64,000 bases of DNA from Leptospira paudalimensis (GTDB lineage Bacteria; Spirochaetota; Leptospiria; Leptospirales; Leptospiraceae). Position numbers and translations under genes: made by a program. The notes beneath the pieces are model-generated. The model did not search any database and had not been told where the DNA came from. It worked only from the letters and a program-made list of their open reading frames with translations. Positions 1 through 8,149 of the stretch are shown here, piece after piece. The stretch spans positions 2,286,176 through 2,350,175 of the forward strand of contig NZ_JAMQPR010000001.1 in assembly GCF_026151345.1 (NCBI RefSeq), given 5' to 3'. Position 1 is the first letter of the stretch, and each line of letters begins with the position of its first letter.

Positions 1-1534
1 TTAATTGTGCATCCAAACGGAATAATTTCTCTAAATCAGAGCTATTCATTCCGACTCCATTGTCTTTACATTCAATTCGTACGCCATCTTCTTCTTGTGA
101 GACAGAGATTTGGATTTTTCCATTATCATTGGTAAACTTAATCGAATTAGAAATCAAATTTCGTAAGACAGCTTGGATCATTTCAGAATCTGCATACACA
201 AATGAAAACTTTTCAGGAATCTCTACAGTAAACTGAATCCCTTTTTTCTGAATGACAGCAGTCATTTGTTCTGTAATCTTAGAAACAATTGTCCGAAGGT
301 TGATCTCTTTAGGACGAAACGGCATGTTTCCAGTCTGAGTCCTTGCCCAATCGAGAAGTTGTTCTAACAAACTATAAACCCTTGAAGCTGATTTTTTAAT
401 CTCAAAAACAGTTTCTCTTTTTTCAGAATCAGTATAGGTATCAAAATCCGCATACATCAGTTCAGTGATCTGTTTAAAGGAACCTAAAGGATTCCGTAAA
501 TCATGAGCAATGATCGAAAAAAATATATCTTTTGTTCGATTGGATTCACTTAATAGTTTTTCAGATTTGTGTAATGCTTCAATCGCTTGTGTTTTTTCAA
601 AAATTTGAGTTCTCAGTAATTTAGTTCGGTCATATACTTTTTTTTCTAATTCAAATCGATTGTAAAGTAACCTCTGGTATTGTAAGGTGATAAACTCAGC
701 AAGAATTGCATACGGTATCAAAAACGAAATGAGATAAATATACGAATCAAAAATAACTGGTTGTACAAATGGTCCAACACCCAATCGAGTCATCAGCACA
801 CTCGACAAATACAATAAAAATACCCCTAATGTGACTCCCTTAATTTGGAATCGATACCCTAAATAAATCAAAATCAAAAACGAAAGAAAAAATAAATATG
901 GAAATCGGTAAACAATCACTGCTTGGAAAACGATAAATATGATTGTCCAGAAAACGAGACGTAAGGATAACTCCTTCCACACAAGTTTCCTCCATGCCAT
1001 AAACATCGGAACGGTGATAAAAATCCCAATCGTATCACCAAAGGTAATCACAACGAGAGTTCGTAGAATTTCATTTAAATTTAAATTATGAAAGTATCCA
1101 AAGGAATTTAGAACAAGTCCAAGTAATAAAATCGAAATCAAACTAGATAAAAAAGCAACATATACGATGAAATAAAAATTATCTTTGGTCGAATTAAGGT
1201 TTTTTCTTATTTTTTTAGTCCAGAAATAATAGGCGAGAACTGATTGAAACGCATCAACAGATGCTGTTAAACAAATACTAAGATATAATTCAAACTGTGT
1301 TAGCTGGAATTGACTGCTAATCAACCCATCTTTATTTGCAAGAAAACTTGCGACCCAAACAATTGGGAAAAATCGATATCCGAAAAATATACATCCGACT
1401 AGACCAATTCCAGAAGGGATCCATAATACCGCCAAATTCATAGGTTGGAATGCAAAATATTCCATACCCAATTTGGCTGAACCAATGTAGGTTAAAAAGA
1501 GGAAGGTACCTTTTAAGAATGACTTCCAGGCCAT
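1..1534 (-). CDS. MASE1-type membrane sensor histidine kinase (3' end cut by window edge)
   Basis: The reading frame opens at ATG 1534 and is still open at base 1, so the C-terminus lies outside the window. About the first 270 residues are a string of hydrophobic segments with an LWIPSGIG-like stretch near residue 30 that fits the MASE1 sensor domain. A charged, probably coiled-coil linker follows. The HisKA H-box (FFSIIAHDLRNPLG) places the phosphorylated histidine at about residue 344. The HATPase N-box (LRNLISNSIKFT) is near 460 and the G1 box (DNGVGM) near 492; the G2 box is not in view. No response regulator gene is visible in this window. The kinase class is clear; the stimulus is unknown. 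Confidence 0.85.
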   Translation of the reverse strand, partial: MAWKSFLKGTFLFLTYIGSAKLGMEYFAFQPMNLAVLWIPSGIGLVGCIFFGYRFFPIVWVASFLANKDGLISSQFQLTQFELYLSICLTASVDAFQSVLAYYFWTKKIRKNLNSTKDNFYFIVYVAFLSSLISILLLGLVLNSFGYFHNLNLNEILRTLVVITFGDTIGIFITVPMFMAWRKLVWKELSLRLVFWTIIFIVFQAVIVYRFPYLFFLSFLILIYLGYRFQIKGVTLGVFLLYLSSVLMTRLGVGPFVQPVIFDSYIYLISFLIPYAILAEFITLQYQRLLYNRFELEKKVYDRTKLLRTQIFEKTQAIEALHKSEKLLSESNRTKDIFFSIIAHDLRNPLGSFKQITELMYADFDTYTDSEKRETVFEIKKSASRVYSLLEQLLDWARTQTGNMPFRPKEINLRTIVSKITEQMTAVIQKKGIQFTVEIPEKFSFVYADSEMIQAVLRNLISNSIKFTNDNGKIQISVSQEEDGVRIECKDNGVGMNSSDLEKLFRLDAQL

Positions 1535-1617
1535 AATTTTCTATATTAAAAAATCCGAATTTATAAATAAAACAACATTTAATTCAAATAATTAGAATGA
1601 ATTCGATTCGCGTTCTA

Positions 1618-2397
1618 TTATTTTTCAGCTTTGATGGCAGTTTTACCATTGAGGAGAGTGAAAAAATCAGCAGGAATATTTTTACTTTTCATAAAAAAAG
1701 TTCCGACTAACATAGAATCTATCATTCCTTTGTATTTTTGCCAATCTTCAAAAGACTCGATACCCGATTCCGCGACACGTATGATCGAAGAATCTAATTT
1801 AGGTGCAATTTGTTCGATCAGATTTTTGTGAATTTGGAATGTATCCAGGTCGCGAGTATTGATTCCAATGGTATTTGCACCCATATCGAGTGCAATATCC
1901 ACTTCCATTTGATTATGGGTTTCCACAAGGACAGCAAGACCAAGACGAGTCGCATGGTCATGTAAGAGTTTTAATTGTTCAGGTGAAAGAATACGCACAA
2001 TGAGTAAAATCGCAGAGGCACCATAGGCATACGCTTCGTCGATTTGAATTGGATCTAAAATAAAATCCTTACGAATGACTGGAACAGAAACTTTGTTCGC
2101 AACGGATTGTAAATCACTCAGGGAACCATAAAAATACGATTTGTCAGTCAGGACCGAAATGGCTCCTGCTCCTGAACTTTCATATTCGGAGGCAATGGAG
2201 ACTGGATCGTAATCTGACCGAATCACTCCAGCACTGGGACTACCTTTTTTGCATTCGGCTATGACCGAGATAGATGTTGTTTTGAGATGAGATTTCCAAT
2301 CTCGGATGGGAATCGTTCTGTCGGGTAAAACCTTACCACGACTTTCTTTGATTTCAGTGTGTTTCGTTTCTACAATTTTGTGTAAAATAGGATTCAA
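1618..2397 (-). CDS. trpC: Indole-3-glycerol phosphate synthase
   Basis: Converts CdRP (carboxyphenylaminodeoxyribulose phosphate) to indole-3-glycerol phosphate in tryptophan synthesis, in the cytoplasm. The 259-residue single-domain TIM barrel matches the monofunctional family length. The expected active-site residues are all present: AECKKGSPS with E48 and K50, RKDF with K110, LVETH with E159, GIN with N180, and a late ESGI phosphate-binding motif. It lies 10 bp downstream of the STAS gene on the same strand, so co-transcription is likely. No other trp gene is in the window. Confidence 0.95.
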   Translation of the reverse strand: MNPILHKIVETKHTEIKESRGKVLPDRTIPIRDWKSHLKTTSISVIAECKKGSPSAGVIRSDYDPVSIASEYESSGAGAISVLTDKSYFYGSLSDLQSVANKVSVPVIRKDFILDPIQIDEAYAYGASAILLIVRILSPEQLKLLHDHATRLGLAVLVETHNQMEVDIALDMGANTIGINTRDLDTFQIHKNLIEQIAPKLDSSIIRVAESGIESFEDWQKYKGMIDSMLVGTFFMKSKNIPADFFTLLNGKTAIKAEK

Positions 2398-2407
2398 ATG
2401 AATTTGG

Positions 2408-2740
2408 TTAAAAGGATTTTAACGCTGCTTCTTCTGAATCATAAATATCGAATAAAGAAGTCAGTTCGATGACATCAAAGATCCGTTTCACAGCTGGTTT
2501 GATATTGGAAATCTTAAGAAATCCTTCTTTGGAATTGAGTTTGCGTAAAGTAGAAATGCAGGCACGAAACCCCGAGGAAGACATGTACTCTACATCTTTC
2601 ATATTGAGAAGAACCTTTCTATGACCTAAAGAGTCAATGAGTTCCGTAAGTCCCTCTTCCACTTCATTCGCCACAGAAACGTCCAATCGACCTTCCAAAT
2701 AAACGACTAGTTTTCCGTCTTTCACTTCGTGTTTCAGCAC
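2408..2740 (-). CDS. STAS-domain anti-sigma factor antagonist
   Basis: A 110-residue protein that is a single STAS domain of the SpoIIAA/RsbV type. These proteins bind an anti-sigma kinase and are switched off by phosphorylation of a conserved serine. The motif region reads MSSSGF, with S56 directly before the glycine as in SpoIIAA; the usual aspartate before the serine pair is replaced by serine. No anti-sigma kinase or PP2C phosphatase gene is nearby, so the partner must be elsewhere. It is followed closely by trpC and is divergent from murD. Confidence 0.85.
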   Translation of the reverse strand: MLKHEVKDGKLVVYLEGRLDVSVANEVEEGLTELIDSLGHRKVLLNMKDVEYMSSSGFRACISTLRKLNSKEGFLKISNIKPAVKRIFDVIELTSLFDIYDSEEAALKSF

Positions 2741-2800
2741 CTATTTACCCAACCTGATATGATTTTACAAAATCGATGTATTTTAACGGAGTGTCAATCA

Positions 2801-4210
2801 ATGTTTTCTGAATCCATATTGAGCCAATCTGACCTACAAAATCTTCATTCCTTCCTCATTTTAGGGGGTGGGTCCTCCGGTGATTCGGCAGCTCTCCTAC
2901 TCAATTCCCTTGGGAAAAAAGTCATTCTCGCGGATCGTTTCCCAGAGAAAGCAAACCAAAGTCTGTATTCGAAAGTTTTGTCCGATCATATGCCACAAGT
3001 AAACCTTGATGGAATTGATTGCCTCATCAAAAGCCCTGGAATCCTACCAGATCATCCAATTTTGGAATCTGCTCGTGAGAAACATATTCCCATCCTAAGT
3101 GAGATCACACTTGGCAGAATTTTTTTCAATGGACCAGTGATAGGCATCACTGGCACCGATGGCAAATCGACAACAACTGCATTAACGTATCATCTGCTAA
3201 AGAAAAAATATCCAAATGCAAAAATGGGAGGGAATATTGGAGTTCCCTTTACTTCGTTTTGTAGAGAAAATCCAGAGATTGTTGTATTAGAATTATCAAG
3301 TTATCAATTGGATGACTCACCTAACTTAAAACTGACGGCATCTGCCATCTTAAATCTTGCCTCCGATCATCTAGAAAGGCATAAAACAATGGAATCCTAT
3401 GCACTTGCAAAATGGAAAATTCAAAATTTGGAAGACAACAACCACCAATGTTTCGTGAATCCAATTTTCTTTAATTATACACCATTTGCGATTCCGACTC
3501 ATTCCAATTTACATTTGGTGGGAGAAAATAAATCTTATTCTGTCACACAAAACCCAAATAAAATCCATACACCGAATCATGAATATGATGTTTCCTTATT
3601 CCCACTAAAAGGAAAACACAACCTTATGAATTTATGTTTTGCCATTGCTCTTGCTGAAGTTGCGGGATTAAGTCCAGACCAAATCCAAAACCAATTGGAA
3701 ACGTTTGATGGTCTACCACACAGATTCCAATCCATTCCCACAGAAACTATCAACCCAAAATACCAGTCCATTCGGTTCATCAATGATTCAAAATCAACAA
3801 ACTTACATTCAATGTTATCGGGAATCTCTGGTTTCAAAAACGCTGACCCCATTTATCTAATATTAGGTGGAATTCCGAAAGTGGAACCAATCCATCCGCT
3901 GATAGAAAGATGGAAAGAGTTAGAATGTCCATTGTTTGTTTTTGGAAAGGCAAAAGAAGTATGGGGAGATGAATTAAATCTTACTGGATTACCTGTTTTT
4001 TATTTTGATAATTTAAAATCTTTAGTAACAGAATTGAAAGAAAAAATTGATCATCATTGGTTAACCAAATCAAATTTAGAAAATGAGGAAAACCTGACGG
4101 TGATTTTTTCACCGGCAGGTGCTAGTTTTGATCTCTACAAAAACTTTGAAGAGAGAGGGAATCATTTTAAAAGTTTAATCCAAGATTTTTTTGGATCAAC
4201 CCAAGTTTAA
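2801..4210 (+). CDS. murD: UDP-N-acetylmuramoyl-L-alanine--D-glutamate ligase
   Basis: Adds D-glutamate to UDP-MurNAc-L-Ala in cytoplasmic peptidoglycan precursor synthesis. The N-terminal Rossmann-like domain begins with FLILGGGSSGDSAA. The ATP-binding loop GITGTDGKSTTT lies near residues 114-126, with Asp where many Mur ligases have Asn. The length of 469 residues is normal. I chose ATG 2801 because a GGAG lies 9-10 nt upstream. The frame is open back to a GTG at 2729, but that start would overlap the divergent STAS gene and add a tail not expected for MurD. The 3' end converges on the fabI-type gene, with 3 nt between the stop codons. Confidence 0.93.
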   Translation: MFSESILSQSDLQNLHSFLILGGGSSGDSAALLLNSLGKKVILADRFPEKANQSLYSKVLSDHMPQVNLDGIDCLIKSPGILPDHPILESAREKHIPILSEITLGRIFFNGPVIGITGTDGKSTTTALTYHLLKKKYPNAKMGGNIGVPFTSFCRENPEIVVLELSSYQLDDSPNLKLTASAILNLASDHLERHKTMESYALAKWKIQNLEDNNHQCFVNPIFFNYTPFAIPTHSNLHLVGENKSYSVTQNPNKIHTPNHEYDVSLFPLKGKHNLMNLCFAIALAEVAGLSPDQIQNQLETFDGLPHRFQSIPTETINPKYQSIRFINDSKSTNLHSMLSGISGFKNADPIYLILGGIPKVEPIHPLIERWKELECPLFVFGKAKEVWGDELNLTGLPVFYFDNLKSLVTELKEKIDHHWLTKSNLENEENLTVIFSPAGASFDLYKNFEERGNHFKSLIQDFFGSTQV

Positions 4211-4213
4211 GTT

Positions 4214-5050
4214 TTATCCTCGGATATGGTATCCACCATCCACATGTCGAATTTCACCGGTGATTCGATTGGATGGACGGAACAAATAACATACTTCTTC
4301 GGCAAGGTCTTTTGCTTTTGCATTTCCAAGTGGAGAGGAAGTTTGGCAATGGATTTCAGCTTCTTCTAAGCCTTCAATTGCAGAACCAGCTTTACTTGCT
4401 CGGTAAGGGGAAAATCGAATCGCATTCACTTGGATTTCTTTTTCTTGTCCCAATTCCATAGCCATCTCTTTCACAAGTCGCTCTAGTGCTGCTTTTGCAA
4501 CACCAATGTTTTTATATGGGTGAACTACAACTTTTTCGGCACCTAAATAACTGAGGGCAACAATGGATGCTCCAGTAACTAAAAGATTTCGTTGGTAAAG
4601 GCTTTGGACAATTGCAAGCAACGAAAAAGAAGAAACGTTCATCGCATCCATAAACTCTTCTCTCGAAACGGTCATGATAGGTTTTACTTTCCCTTGGCGG
4701 ATGGTTTTATCCATCGCAATGGAATGTAATAAGGAATGAATGTTTTCCTTTTTTTCCAATAGAAAGTCTGCAAAAGAATCAATACTCTCTTGGATGGTGA
4801 CATCGAGAGGAAAGGTGATCACATCTTCACCTAATTCTTTTTTTACGGTATTTTGAAAATCTGCATAAGTACGATCTAAAAAGTTTATGCTGTTTTCAGA
4901 TAAATTTTTGTGAAAAGGTGTTTTTCCAAGTCCTGTGCAAATGAGTTTGGCACCTTGGTCTTTACATTCTTTTGCAATGATAAGTGCTAGTGAGGACGCA
5001 TCTGTAATGCCAGTAATGATCACTGTGCGACCTTTTAGAGTTTGGTTCAT
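4214..5050 (-). CDS. fabI: Enoyl-[acyl-carrier-protein] reductase, FabI-type SDR
   Basis: Likely catalyses the NAD(P)H-dependent last step of fatty-acid elongation. It is a 278-residue short-chain dehydrogenase whose nucleotide-binding loop (GITDASSLALIIAKE) has the FabI-like spacing rather than the classical GxxxGxG. The catalytic Y179-x6-K186 follows a FabI-like ALSYLGAEK segment with the second tyrosine Y168, and it ends HVDGGYHI. An AGGAGG Shine-Dalgarno sequence precedes the ATG. The Y168-Y179 distance is one residue longer than in E. coli FabI, so a divergent FabI-like SDR with another substrate is possible. Confidence 0.8.
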   Translation of the reverse strand: MNQTLKGRTVIITGITDASSLALIIAKECKDQGAKLICTGLGKTPFHKNLSENSINFLDRTYADFQNTVKKELGEDVITFPLDVTIQESIDSFADFLLEKKENIHSLLHSIAMDKTIRQGKVKPIMTVSREEFMDAMNVSSFSLLAIVQSLYQRNLLVTGASIVALSYLGAEKVVVHPYKNIGVAKAALERLVKEMAMELGQEKEIQVNAIRFSPYRASKAGSAIEGLEEAEIHCQTSSPLGNAKAKDLAEEVCYLFRPSNRITGEIRHVDGGYHIRG

Positions 5051-5122
5051 GTCTCCTCCTAATGCTTAGACACACAAGTTTCGGAGGTGCTTTAAAAGAC
5101 GAACTTTTTTTCAGGTTTTTTT

Positions 5123-7096
5123 TTATCGTTTGTGCTGAATTTTTTCGTAAGCGCGACTTTCAATAAAGAGATCGAGAAGGTCTCCATCGATGTGTTGGTC
5201 TCGCACTTCCATTTTTAAAATATCAAATGCCCGATCAAGTGGAACCGCTTTTTTATAAGGACGGTCCTGGTCCGTTAACGCATCAAAAATATCAGCAATG
5301 GCCATCATTTTTGCCTGAACGGGAATCTCTACCGCAGACAACCCTCTTGGGTATCCCGATCCATTTAATTTTTCATGGTGGCCATGTGCGATACTCGGAA
5401 CCATTTTGAGTTCTCTTGTCCAAGGAATTTTGGATAAAAATTGAAACGTATGTTCCACATGGGATTCAATTTCCCTTCTCTCTTCAAAATCCAAAGAACC
5501 ACGACGAATCGATAAAAAATTAAATTCTTTTGGAAGTAACAAACTCAATTGGTTCCCATCGGTTGTGTGGTAACTCATTTTAGAAATCTCTTCTAAAAAG
5601 TTTGAATTTCCCTCTTCCAAAATGGTTGGTTCATTTGAATCGGTAATGACACGAACCATCTCTTCCAATTTTTCCTTTTCTAATGTATATTCTAACTGGA
5701 TTGATTTTTCAAACTGTTGATAACCGTTGTTACCGTGTTTTTTTAAGTATTCAATTTTTTTCTGTGCAAGTTTAGATTCTACATCTTTTAGAATAAATTG
5801 GAATCTCCAACGAATGAGATCCAACTCATAATCTTCTAATTTTTTGGCTTTTACCAAAACCTTTTCTCTAACACCAACTTTTCCAAAATCATGTAATAAG
5901 GATGCATAACGGATTTCTTTGATTTGAGATTCATTAAAGTGAACATCTTTAAATCGTCCAACTTGCACTCCATTCACAGATTCAGCAAGTCCAACGGTGT
6001 ACTGGGCTACACGAAAAGAATGACCAGATGTTGTTGGGTCCCTAGATTCGATGGCAGATACACTAGCTGTTACAAACCCTTCAAATAAGGTTTCTATTTC
6101 ATGGACAAGGTTATTGTTTTGGATTGCAACGGCCGCTTGCCCTGCAACTGCCATAACAAGTTCTTCCGAGTATTTATCATAATCCAAAACTGAATTCGAT
6201 TTCATTTCATCTAATGTCAGTTTGGTTTGAAAATTCTTTTTGCGATTGATGAGTTGGATAACACCTACTACTTCATCATGGTGGTCTTTCATGGGAACCA
6301 CCAACATCGACTTGGAGTAATAATTACTCATTCGATCAAAATCACTGTTAAACTTATATTCTTCTTTGCCTGAAAGTTCGTATACGTTTGGTATATTCAA
6401 TTGTTTGCCTGTGAAGGCAACATAACCTGCTATACTTTTTTTGTTGATAGGAAGGATAAATTCATCACTATTTAAATCCAAGGCAGAAATTTTAAATCGT
6501 AAATTTCTTGGATTCCCCCTTTCATCTTTTTCCACCAAATACAAAGAACCAGAATCTGAATTGGATATCTCTCGTGCTGAATTCAAAATATCACGAAGTA
6601 ATTTCGTAAAATCTTTTTCATTCGCTAAACTGATTCCAATTTTTGTTAGTTTTGAAATTTCATTTGTGGATACATTGATTCGTTTTTGGAGTTCAAATTT
6701 ATCAACAATCATCTGTAAGCTGGTAAATGCATTTACCAAATTTTTGATGAGAAATACCAAAGGAGCATCATCTGGAACATTCGTGAAAAACAATTCTTCC
6801 TCAATCGACAATGCCATATAACCTGTGTAGTCGATTGGTGCCCTCACGATGATGTTGGACATAATGGTGGGATTTTCTTTTAAAAACTGATGGATTTCTT
6901 TATGTTTATTTTCTAACTCATAACGAGAGATGTAAAATAAGAGTTTTATGATTTTACCTTGTGAATCAAAATCAGTATTGGGTAAATCGGAGAGGGAAAG
7001 GACATTTGTTTTTAGTTTTTTAGAAAAATCGGCAATTTTACCTTCAAAAAAAGGGTCATCCGTGATGATGTATTTCGAATCCGAAGATGGGTTCAC
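5123..7096 (-). CDS. GAF and HD-GYP domain protein, probable cyclic-di-GMP phosphodiesterase
   Basis: A 657-residue cytoplasmic signalling protein. Residues about 1-130 are unassigned, about 150-330 form a GAF domain ([30 protein letters not shown]), and about 340-650 form an HD-GYP hydrolase domain. The HD pair is at H402-D403 and the second motif [11 protein letters not shown] places HH at 573-574 and Y at 582. That interval is about 171 residues, against roughly 55-65 in standard HD-GYP enzymes, because of a charged insertion. The start is GTG 7096; no ATG is available in frame after the upstream TAA and no clear Shine-Dalgarno is seen. It lies 51 bp downstream of the polytopic membrane protein and probably shares its transcript. 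Confidence 0.88.
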   Translation of the reverse strand: MNPSSDSKYIITDDPFFEGKIADFSKKLKTNVLSLSDLPNTDFDSQGKIIKLLFYISRYELENKHKEIHQFLKENPTIMSNIIVRAPIDYTGYMALSIEEELFFTNVPDDAPLVFLIKNLVNAFTSLQMIVDKFELQKRINVSTNEISKLTKIGISLANEKDFTKLLRDILNSAREISNSDSGSLYLVEKDERGNPRNLRFKISALDLNSDEFILPINKKSIAGYVAFTGKQLNIPNVYELSGKEEYKFNSDFDRMSNYYSKSMLVVPMKDHHDEVVGVIQLINRKKNFQTKLTLDEMKSNSVLDYDKYSEELVMAVAGQAAVAIQNNNLVHEIETLFEGFVTASVSAIESRDPTTSGHSFRVAQYTVGLAESVNGVQVGRFKDVHFNESQIKEIRYASLLHDFGKVGVREKVLVKAKKLEDYELDLIRWRFQFILKDVESKLAQKKIEYLKKHGNNGYQQFEKSIQLEYTLEKEKLEEMVRVITDSNEPTILEEGNSNFLEEISKMSYHTTDGNQLSLLLPKEFNFLSIRRGSLDFEERREIESHVEHTFQFLSKIPWTRELKMVPSIAHGHHEKLNGSGYPRGLSAVEIPVQAKMMAIADIFDALTDQDRPYKKAVPLDRAFDILKMEVRDQHIDGDLLDLFIESRAYEKIQHKR

Positions 7097-7147
7097 AGAA
7101 TTACTATCGACAGCAAAAAATTCACTGTCGATTGTTTTTTCAAAAAT

Positions 7148-8149
7148 TTATTCTGACTTTGGTTTGATTAGAAGAAGAAAGCCAAAAACTAAACTTGAAA
7201 TTAGATAAAAACTCAGAAAATATAAGACTTGGACTCCTAACAAGACATAGGGTGCATGGTTCCAATCTTTTGGTTCGATGACTAAAAAAGGCAAAAAAGT
7301 TGCCAATACAGATGGAACCAAATAGGAAACAACCCCCCTTTTTCCTGAATCTGACCATTTCAATTCATTAAGATAAAGATAGATTCCGCGGGCAAACATT
7401 CCAATCACAAATGCCAAAGGAATACTTACCATTAAATCTACACTAATCGCTGTCGAAAATCCAATACTTCCTAACCATACACCTATCTCAGCTTCTCTTG
7501 GGATGGAAACTTTTAGGTATTGAGAGATGAGTGAAAATCCAATTAAGGAAGAAAATCCCAAAATCACTGGTTTTCCTATCATTTCGATAAATTCATAATT
7601 TGTTTTGTCAGGCGATAAGAGGAATAAAATACAAGGTAAAAACAAAAACAATAAATTCGGTTGTTCTTCTTCCACTAACTTTGATTCGTTTGAATTTTGG
7701 GGATTCCAAAACATTTCCCGAGACCAGACAAACGCACCCATGGCAATGGTGAATGGTAAAAGCCCTGACTCATCCTGAGCAAGTAGTTGTGTTTGAAACA
7801 AATGGATCCAATAAAAAAAAGATCCAAAAAAAAGAGTCAGTAAAACTAAAACTAGAAAACTGAGAACCCTTGAAAATGAGTATATTCGATCTTCTAACAG
7901 CTGAAATGCTAAAAACAAAATTAAGTTGGTCTTTGTTAGAAGCATAAAAATGGATTGAGTATCCCAACCAAAAACGGAAATTCCCCATCTCGAAAGCGAA
8001 AGTAGGAGAAAAATTCCGATAACCGATAGACTCAACCAGTATAATAAGAATAAATTTTTGATCTCTTTATTGGTAACAAACACCAAACTATACTGTAAAA
8101 AGAAGAGAGATGCAAAAAAATAAATAAAATCGATTTCTATCGAGATCAT
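7148..8149 (-). CDS. Polytopic membrane protein of unknown function
   Basis: A 333-residue protein, almost entirely hydrophobic, with about nine predicted membrane segments and short polar loops; one longer acidic loop (NESKLVEEEQ) lies near residue 155. No family motif was recognised. Its ATG overlaps the stop of the upstream TPR gene (ATGA, 4 bp), which indicates translational coupling, and the HD-GYP gene follows 51 bp downstream. The context suggests the three products act in one membrane-linked signalling or secretion process, but that is inference from gene order alone. Confidence 0.75.
   Translation of the reverse strand: MISIEIDFIYFFASLFFLQYSLVFVTNKEIKNLFLLYWLSLSVIGIFLLLSLSRWGISVFGWDTQSIFMLLTKTNLILFLAFQLLEDRIYSFSRVLSFLVLVLLTLFFGSFFYWIHLFQTQLLAQDESGLLPFTIAMGAFVWSREMFWNPQNSNESKLVEEEQPNLLFLFLPCILFLLSPDKTNYEFIEMIGKPVILGFSSLIGFSLISQYLKVSIPREAEIGVWLGSIGFSTAISVDLMVSIPLAFVIGMFARGIYLYLNELKWSDSGKRGVVSYLVPSVLATFLPFLVIEPKDWNHAPYVLLGVQVLYFLSFYLISSLVFGFLLLIKPKSE

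Noticed and set aside
2729..2800. GTG start for murD at 2729
   Set aside because: It overlaps the divergent STAS gene and adds residues not typical of MurD; ATG 2801 has GGAG at proper spacing.
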